Origin: an uncultured Collinsella sp.
Lineage (GTDB): Bacteria > Actinomycetota > Coriobacteriia > Coriobacteriales > Coriobacteriaceae
Direction: 5' to 3'
NCBI GenBank assembly: GCA_958438955.1
Contig: CAUBTS010000017.1
Location: forward strand, 1-26,728
DNA length: 26,728 bases
This document shows, one piece after another, positions 22,757-26,728 of this stretch. The notes under the pieces are model-generated. The model made no database searches. It had not been told where the DNA came from and was given only the letters and a program-made list of their open reading frames with translations. How positions within the stretch are numbered: the first letter of the stretch is position 1; the number at the start of each line of letters is the position of its first letter. The position numbers and the translations under genes are program-made.

Positions 22757-23809
22757 ATGAATCCCAGGACTAAATCTCAGGACATTCGCGACTTGAGCCA
22801 AAACGATATTCGCGAGCTCGTTGCCGAACTTGGCCAGCCCGCCTTCCGCGCGAAGCAGCTCATCGAATGGGTCTTTGAGAAGAACGTTTGTTCGTTTGAC
22901 GATATGACCAACCTTCCCAAGGCTTTCCGCGAGCAGCTTAAAGAGGCTTTTGCCTTTGACACGCCGACTGAGCTCACCAAGCAGGTTTCTAAAGATGGCT
23001 CTCGCAAGTATCTGCTCGAGTACCACGACGGCATTTCCGTCGAGACTGTCGGTATGCCTCGTCGTAACAAGCTTTCTGTCTGCGTTTCCACCCAGGCAGG
23101 TTGTGGGATGGGCTGCGCTTTTTGCGCTACCGGTCTGAACGGCCTTAAGCGCTCTCTGACCGCTCAAGAGATCGTTGACCAGGTGCTTCATGTCTCCAAC
23201 GACTTTGGCGAGCGTGCCACGAGCGTTGTCTTCATGGGCCAGGGCGAGCCGTTTGCCAATTACGACGAGGTTCTCAAGGCGTTGCGAATCCTCAACGATC
23301 CCGATGGCATCGGTATCGGCGCCCGTCACCTCACCGTCTCTACCAGCGGCGTTATTCCCGGTATTCGCAAATTTGCCGTCATCCCCGAACAGTTCACGCT
23401 TGCCGTTTCCCTGCATTCCGCCATCCAGTCAACGCGCAATAAGCTCATGCCCGGTGTTAAGAAGTACACGCTGCTCCGCCTTCACGAGGCGCTTCAGCTC
23501 TACACCGAGAAGACTGGCCGCCGACCAACCTATGAGTACGCCATGATCGAAGGCGTCAATGACACAAACCCTGAGATGCAGGCGCTTTGCGACTTCTGCG
23601 AGGGAACGCTGTGTCACGTCAACCTGATTCAGCTTAACGACATTGAAGGTAGCCCGCTCAAGCCGTCTCCGATTCATAAGGTCGAGGATCTTCAGCGCCG
23701 CCTTGAGTCTCGTGGCATCGAGACCACGATCCGTAATTCTCGCGGCAATGATATTGATGCCGCTTGCGGTCAGTTGAAGCAACGTTTCAAGGTCCAGAAG
23801 AACGCATAG
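22757..23809 (+). CDS. rlmN: Dual-specificity 23S rRNA/tRNA adenine C2-methyltransferase
   Basis: RlmN is a radical-SAM enzyme that methylates C2 of A2503 in 23S rRNA and A37 in some tRNAs. The 350-residue product has the CxxxCxxC cluster motif as AGCGMGCAFCATG (Cys116, 120, 123), the SAM-binding GEPFANYDEVLKAL, SLHSA, and the mechanistic C-terminal cysteine in DIDAACGQL (Cys337). The N-terminal helix-hairpin region (AFRAKQLIEWVF) that contacts RNA is complete. AAAGG precedes the ATG by five bases. It is a single gene closed by a strong terminator. T-ending codons (GTT, CTT, CGT, TCT) are more common here than in its GC-rich neighbours, which may reflect high expression. Confidence 0.95.
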   Translation: MNPRTKSQDIRDLSQNDIRELVAELGQPAFRAKQLIEWVFEKNVCSFDDMTNLPKAFREQLKEAFAFDTPTELTKQVSKDGSRKYLLEYHDGISVETVGMPRRNKLSVCVSTQAGCGMGCAFCATGLNGLKRSLTAQEIVDQVLHVSNDFGERATSVVFMGQGEPFANYDEVLKALRILNDPDGIGIGARHLTVSTSGVIPGIRKFAVIPEQFTLAVSLHSAIQSTRNKLMPGVKKYTLLRLHEALQLYTEKTGRRPTYEYAMIEGVNDTNPEMQALCDFCEGTLCHVNLIQLNDIEGSPLKPSPIHKVEDLQRRLESRGIETTIRNSRGNDIDAACGQLKQRFKVQKNA

Positions 23810-23828
23810 GAGAGTCTGCACCCCATAA

Positions 23829-23844
23829 CGTTTCATGTGAAACA
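23829..23844. promoter_or_regulatory. Degenerate parS-like site
   Basis: CGTTTCATGTGAAACA matches the 16-bp parS consensus TGTTTCACGTGAAACA at 14 positions (differences at 1 and 8). It sits between rlmN and its terminator, about 2.1 kb from the three perfect sites. Confidence 0.55.
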
Positions 23845-23848
23845 TCCG

Positions 23849-23890
23849 ACAGCCCTGGTTGTAGATAATGCAACCAGGGCTGTTTCATTT
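23849..23890 (+). terminator. Intrinsic terminator of rlmN
   Basis: A perfect 13-bp stem, ACAGCCCTGGTTG/CAACCAGGGCTGT, with a nine-base loop, followed by TTCATTTGTTTT on the plus strand. It starts 40 bp after the stop codon. Confidence 0.8.
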
Positions 23891-23942
23891 GTTTTCATCC
23901 TAGAGGACTTGATTTACGTAACCTTAGTTTTATAGCCATAAT

Positions 23943-23980
23943 AAGGGGTCCTTGTCTCATGAATCAGACAAGGACCCCTT
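23943..23980. repeat. Perfect 15-bp inverted repeat between rlmN and the par operon
   Basis: AAGGGGTCCTTGTCT and AGACAAGGACCCCTT flank an eight-base loop. The stem lies 28 bp beyond the end of the minus-strand operon, where a terminator is expected, but no T-run follows on either strand (A6 follows on the plus strand). It may be a terminator that relies on stem strength, a transcript 3'-end stabiliser, or a protein-binding palindrome. Confidence 0.6.
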
Positions 23981-24007
23981 CAAAAAAGGCAAGTAATTGT
24001 TAGGTAC

Positions 24008-24262
24008 CTAATAACCAACATTTTCCCATTGATGATTAACCCAGTCTTGGTTAATCTTGGGATTCTTAGTCACCTGAGCAGTGCGCATGGCGACATCTTC
24101 GGTCATCACATCCATTTTCTTCTTAGATGTATCGACGATATCCTGAGCTCCGCGCAGCAGTCGACCGCGTAGTTCATCATCTGTCGCAATCTTATAACCA
24201 GCAAAGGCACCAGCGGCGACGGTGGTTGCCAACGCAACGACCGCGAGAACCTTATTCTTCAT
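24008..24262 (-). CDS. Small membrane-anchored or secreted protein downstream of parB
   Basis: An 84-residue protein of unknown function. A short Lys-containing N-terminus and a hydrophobic Ala/Val-rich segment (about residues 4-22) form a membrane anchor or uncleaved signal. The rest is helical and charged (DDELRGRLLRGAQDIVDTSKK, then KMDVMTEDVAMRTAQV), somewhat like YtxH-type small proteins. The ATG at 24260-24262 has AGGAGG six bases upstream and lies inside the end of parB (11-bp overlap). A TTG six codons earlier would include that ribosome site and is rejected. Co-translation with parB suggests, but does not show, a link to chromosome partitioning. Confidence 0.75.
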   Translation of the reverse strand: MKNKVLAVVALATTVAAGAFAGYKIATDDELRGRLLRGAQDIVDTSKKKMDVMTEDVAMRTAQVTKNPKINQDWVNHQWENVGY

Positions 24263-25157
24263 CCTGATCCTCCTGCCCAAATTGAATCATTTCGCCAAGG
24301 ATACGGGAGAGCTCCTCCTCGTCTTTGAACTCGATTTCAATTTTATTCTTACCACGTGAGCTCTTCACGCGTACATTCGTGTTAAAAACTTGACGAAGGA
24401 CTCGAGCGGCCTTTTTGAATGACTGAGGTGTTGCCGGCCTCGGAGTCCTTGGCGTCTCTCCGGCAGAAAACAACGGAGCAAGATTTTCTGTCGCTCTAAC
24501 GGAAAGACCTTCTGCGACAACTTTCTCAGCGAGTCGAATCCTGGCATCCTCATATGGAACTGCAAGAATCGCTCTTGCATGGCCAGCAGTAAGCTTGCCT
24601 TCGAAAATCATCTGCTGTACGACTTCGGGAAGATCTAGCAAACGAAGTGAATTTGTAATTGCGGAACGAGACTTACTGACAGCCTTTGATAACGCCTCTT
24701 GTGTTATGCCGCTGGCATCAATGAGCTGACGATAACCCTTCGCCTCTTCGACGGGATTCAAATCAGAACGCTGAAGATTCTCGATAAGTGCAAGAGCGAG
24801 CATTTCCTCATCATTAACTTCTTTAATGATGACTGGCAATTCCTCAAGACCAGCAAGCTTTGACGCCTGGTAACGACGCTCACCCGCAATAATCTCATAG
24901 CCATTTCCATGCTTGCGAACCAACAACGGCTGCAAAACGCCATGTTCTTGGATTGACTCGCTCAACTCGCGAAGTTCAGTTTCGTTAAAGTGAATTCGCG
25001 GCTGATTAGGGTTGGGAACAATATCCTCAATAGGAAGTTTTGTTTCAGATGCAGCATTTGAAGTCGATGCAGCCGAACCACCGGTCTCATACTCGGCCTC
25101 TGAGACCAAAGCATTGAGTCCACGTCCCAATCCGCCACGTTTCTTTGCACTAGGCAC
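24252..25157 (-). CDS. parB: Chromosome-partitioning protein ParB (Spo0J family)
   Basis: A 301-residue CTP-dependent DNA clamp that loads at parS and spreads along the origin region. The N-terminal RGGLGRGLNALVSE is the ParA-stimulating tail. Residues about 40-125 form the CTPase domain with PNPNQPR, GYEIIAGERRYQASKLAG (the GERR motif) and ALIENLQRSDLNPVEEA. The helix-turn-helix follows (TQEALSKAVSKSRSAITN, then SLRLLDLP and LTAGHARAIL). The C-terminal dimerisation region ends in acidic residues. The GTG start overlaps parA by eight bases. GAGGTGATC just upstream is an unusually long match to the 16S anti-Shine-Dalgarno. The codons are more A/T-rich than in the left part of the window. Confidence 0.95.
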   Translation of the reverse strand: MPSAKKRGGLGRGLNALVSEAEYETGGSAASTSNAASETKLPIEDIVPNPNQPRIHFNETELRELSESIQEHGVLQPLLVRKHGNGYEIIAGERRYQASKLAGLEELPVIIKEVNDEEMLALALIENLQRSDLNPVEEAKGYRQLIDASGITQEALSKAVSKSRSAITNSLRLLDLPEVVQQMIFEGKLTAGHARAILAVPYEDARIRLAEKVVAEGLSVRATENLAPLFSAGETPRTPRPATPQSFKKAARVLRQVFNTNVRVKSSRGKNKIEIEFKDEEELSRILGEMIQFGQEDQDEE

Positions 25158-25950
25158 GCTTGATCACCTCTTTTGCAAGGTTCATATACGCTTTTGCACC
25201 CTTATTTTGAGGTGCATAGGTAATCACAGGCTCTCCAAAAGACGGAGCCTCAGAGATTTTTACGGTACGAGGAATTAAGGTCTTAAAAGCCTTATCGCCA
25301 AAGTACGACTGAACTTCCTCAACAACCTGATTCGACAGAGAAGTACGCGAGTCATACATGGTCATAAGCACACCATAGGTGTCTAAGCCCTTATTCAGAC
25401 GTGATTTGACCATCTTCATTGACTCAAGCAGCTTCGTAACGCCCTCGAGTGCGTAATACTCGCACTGGATCGGAATCAAAACGCTATCTGCTGCAGTCAA
25501 AGCATTGATGGTAAGCAGGCCGAGCGAAGGAGGACAGTCGATGAATATAAAATCGAACTCATCCTGAATCGGCTCAAGCAAATCTTTGAGGCGGGTTTCA
25601 CGAGCAATTGCGCTTACGAGCTCAATTTCGGCACCTGCAAGCTGAATTGTCGCCGGAATAACGAATACCTTTTTGCAATTTGTATCAAGAACAAGCGATT
25701 CTGCCGGCACGTCATTCAGCAATGCATCATAGATGCACTGATCAAGGTCTTCTTTTTCAATTCCAAATCCGCTAGTGCTGTTTCCCTGCGGATCAAAATC
25801 GACAATCAGCGTCTTGCGTCCCTGTTCACCCAGTGCTGCAGCAAGGTTTACAGCCGTCGTCGACTTACCGACGCCGCCTTTTTGATTGATGATTGCAATG
25901 ATACGCGTGTCTTTTGCGCTCTTCGAACGCTTAACGTCGCGAAATCCCAC
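25150..25950 (-). CDS. parA: Chromosome-partitioning ATPase ParA (Soj)
   Basis: A 266-residue ATPase that forms DNA-bound dimers and moves ParB-parS complexes apart. It has the deviant Walker A KGGVGKST (Lys24 signature, Lys29), VDFDPQGN, Walker B FIFIDCPPSLGLLTINAL, and C-terminal TVKISEAPSFGEPVI. The short N-terminus without a DNA-binding domain is the chromosomal (Soj) type, not the plasmid type. It starts with GTG four bases after AGGAGG. The first perfect parS lies 40 bp upstream of the start, over the likely promoter, so ParB may influence expression. Confidence 0.95.
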   Translation of the reverse strand: MGFRDVKRSKSAKDTRIIAIINQKGGVGKSTTAVNLAAALGEQGRKTLIVDFDPQGNSTSGFGIEKEDLDQCIYDALLNDVPAESLVLDTNCKKVFVIPATIQLAGAEIELVSAIARETRLKDLLEPIQDEFDFIFIDCPPSLGLLTINALTAADSVLIPIQCEYYALEGVTKLLESMKMVKSRLNKGLDTYGVLMTMYDSRTSLSNQVVEEVQSYFGDKAFKTLIPRTVKISEAPSFGEPVITYAPQNKGAKAYMNLAKEVIKRA

Positions 25951-25989
25951 GGTCCCTCCTGGTGTGTATTAAAGCTGTCAAACGGAGGA

Positions 25990-26005
25990 TGTTTCACGTG
26001 AAACA
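25990..26005. promoter_or_regulatory. parS: parS site 1
   Basis: A perfect 16/16 match to TGTTTCACGTGAAACA, the ParB loading site. It lies 40 bp upstream of the parA start. Confidence 0.95.
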
Positions 26006-26028
26006 TTCCGATTCAATTTCAACCGCCA

Positions 26029-26044
26029 TGTTTCACGTGAAACA
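26029..26044. promoter_or_regulatory. parS: parS site 2
   Basis: Perfect parS palindrome, exactly 39 bp from site 1 (start to start). Confidence 0.95.
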
Positions 26045-26067
26045 CTGCAAGTTGTTAGTATCCATTA

Positions 26068-26083
26068 TGTTTCACGTGAAACA
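26068..26083. promoter_or_regulatory. parS: parS site 3
   Basis: Perfect parS palindrome, exactly 39 bp from site 2. It ends one base before the rsmG stop codon on the minus strand. Confidence 0.95.
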
Positions 26084-26084
26084 T

Positions 26085-26728
26085 CTAGGCAAGCGGATTC
26101 TTCTTTGCCATTCCATTTGCACGAGGCAATGAAACGGATGCTGGATGACTCTTCTTAAGAACAATGAATTCCCTGTGGCCCAAGCCCTCAGGCAAATCGA
26201 TTGCGTCATTCAGAAGCAAAGTGAAGCCGCAGATCTTAGCTGCTGACATGCCGGAAGCAAGCTCATCATCCGATGGAATGCCCTTCGTGATAACAAATAG
26301 CCCACCGTCCTTGAGGTACGGAGCCGCATACTCAACAAGAATCGGTAGAGGGGCCAGTGCGCGGGCGGTTACAACAGAGAACTGCTTCTTATGGCTTCGA
26401 GCATATTCTTCGAGGCGATCATGAACTGCATGACCATATTTCAATCCAAGAGCATGAACAAAAGAATTAACAGCGTCAACCTTCTTGCCAACAGAGTCAA
26501 TATAAGTAGCCTTACGATGCGTGGTGATTGTTAACGGAATACCAGGGAAGCCAGCACCTGTTCCCATATCAAGCAAAGCTCCCTCAGGAGCCTTATTGAC
26601 ATAAGGGAGTAAAACAAGTGAGTCGAGGATATGAAGTACCGCAGCGTCTTCTACGTTAAGAATACGGGTGAGGTTGGTTGTCTTATTTGTTTCTAGAACC
26701 AAATCCAAATGCTGAATACATTTCCTCA
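26085..26728 (-). CDS. rsmG: 16S rRNA (guanine-N7)-methyltransferase RsmG, N-terminus cut by the window edge
   Basis: RsmG (GidB) methylates N7 of G527 in 16S rRNA using SAM. The visible part has the family N-terminal helix with TNKTTNLTRI, HILDSLVLLPYV, the SAM-binding LLDMGTGAGFPGIPL, SVVTARALAPLPILVEYAAPYL, and a C-terminal REFIVLKK strand. The frame stays open to the last base of the window (residues RKCIQH before the first possible start), so the true start lies outside. The rsmG-parA-parB order with parS sites between them is the classical origin-flanking arrangement. Confidence 0.93.
   Translation of the reverse strand, partial: RKCIQHLDLVLETNKTTNLTRILNVEDAAVLHILDSLVLLPYVNKAPEGALLDMGTGAGFPGIPLTITTHRKATYIDSVGKKVDAVNSFVHALGLKYGHAVHDRLEEYARSHKKQFSVVTARALAPLPILVEYAAPYLKDGGLFVITKGIPSDDELASGMSAAKICGFTLLLNDAIDLPEGLGHREFIVLKKSHPASVSLPRANGMAKKNPLA

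Overview
This is a GC-rich window that reads as a piece of an Actinomycetota chromosome, most likely class Coriobacteriia and a Collinsella-like gut bacterium. This is inferred from gene content and codon style, not from a database search. The right edge carries the origin-proximal order parB-parA-(three parS)-rsmG, so the window probably lies beside oriC. The last 3 kb are visibly richer in A+T than the rest.

Layout. 1-614: a short unassigned stretch, then a tRNA-Lys(UUU) whose 3' end and terminator occur twice around a hairpin array. 643-5885 (minus strand): an M29 aminopeptidase, a small membrane protein coupled to purC, and a histidine kinase with its OmpR-type response regulator. 6041-8990 (minus): a Tat-exported lipoprotein coupled to a TSCPD-domain protein, then purB. 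9033-9490: a second hairpin-rich, tRNA-derived mosaic next to tRNA-Gly(CCC). 9788-13219 (plus): a 1143-residue LPXTG surface adhesin with an apparent thioester domain followed by about six SpaA/Cna-B-like domains. 13286-16696 (minus): a large membrane protein with a split, apparently catalytically degenerate M28 peptidase fold interrupted by about 650 disordered residues, plus a 72-residue membrane protein. 16895-18821 (plus): two WYL regulators of the PafB/PafC type. 18818-22671 (minus): a DnaQ-DinG exonuclease/helicase overlapping ddl. 22757-23809 (plus): rlmN. 24008-26728 (minus): a small membrane-anchored protein, parB, parA, three perfect parS sites, and rsmG cut by the window edge.

How the parts fit. 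Most genes are housekeeping: purine synthesis (purB, purC), cell-wall precursor synthesis (ddl), RNA modification (rlmN, rsmG), chromosome segregation (parABS) and DNA repair (dinG-like, pafBC-like). The accessory content is the adhesin and the two tRNA-linked repeat loci.

The most unusual signal is at the tRNA loci. Downstream of both tRNAs, a copy of the tRNA 3' end broken in the T-arm is joined to a short noncoding array of hairpins that ends in a T-arm-like sequence. Two of its hairpins are shared between the loci, one with compensatory stem changes. This suggests a family of small structured elements that target tRNA T-loops. The second most unusual item is the M28-like protein with its giant insert.
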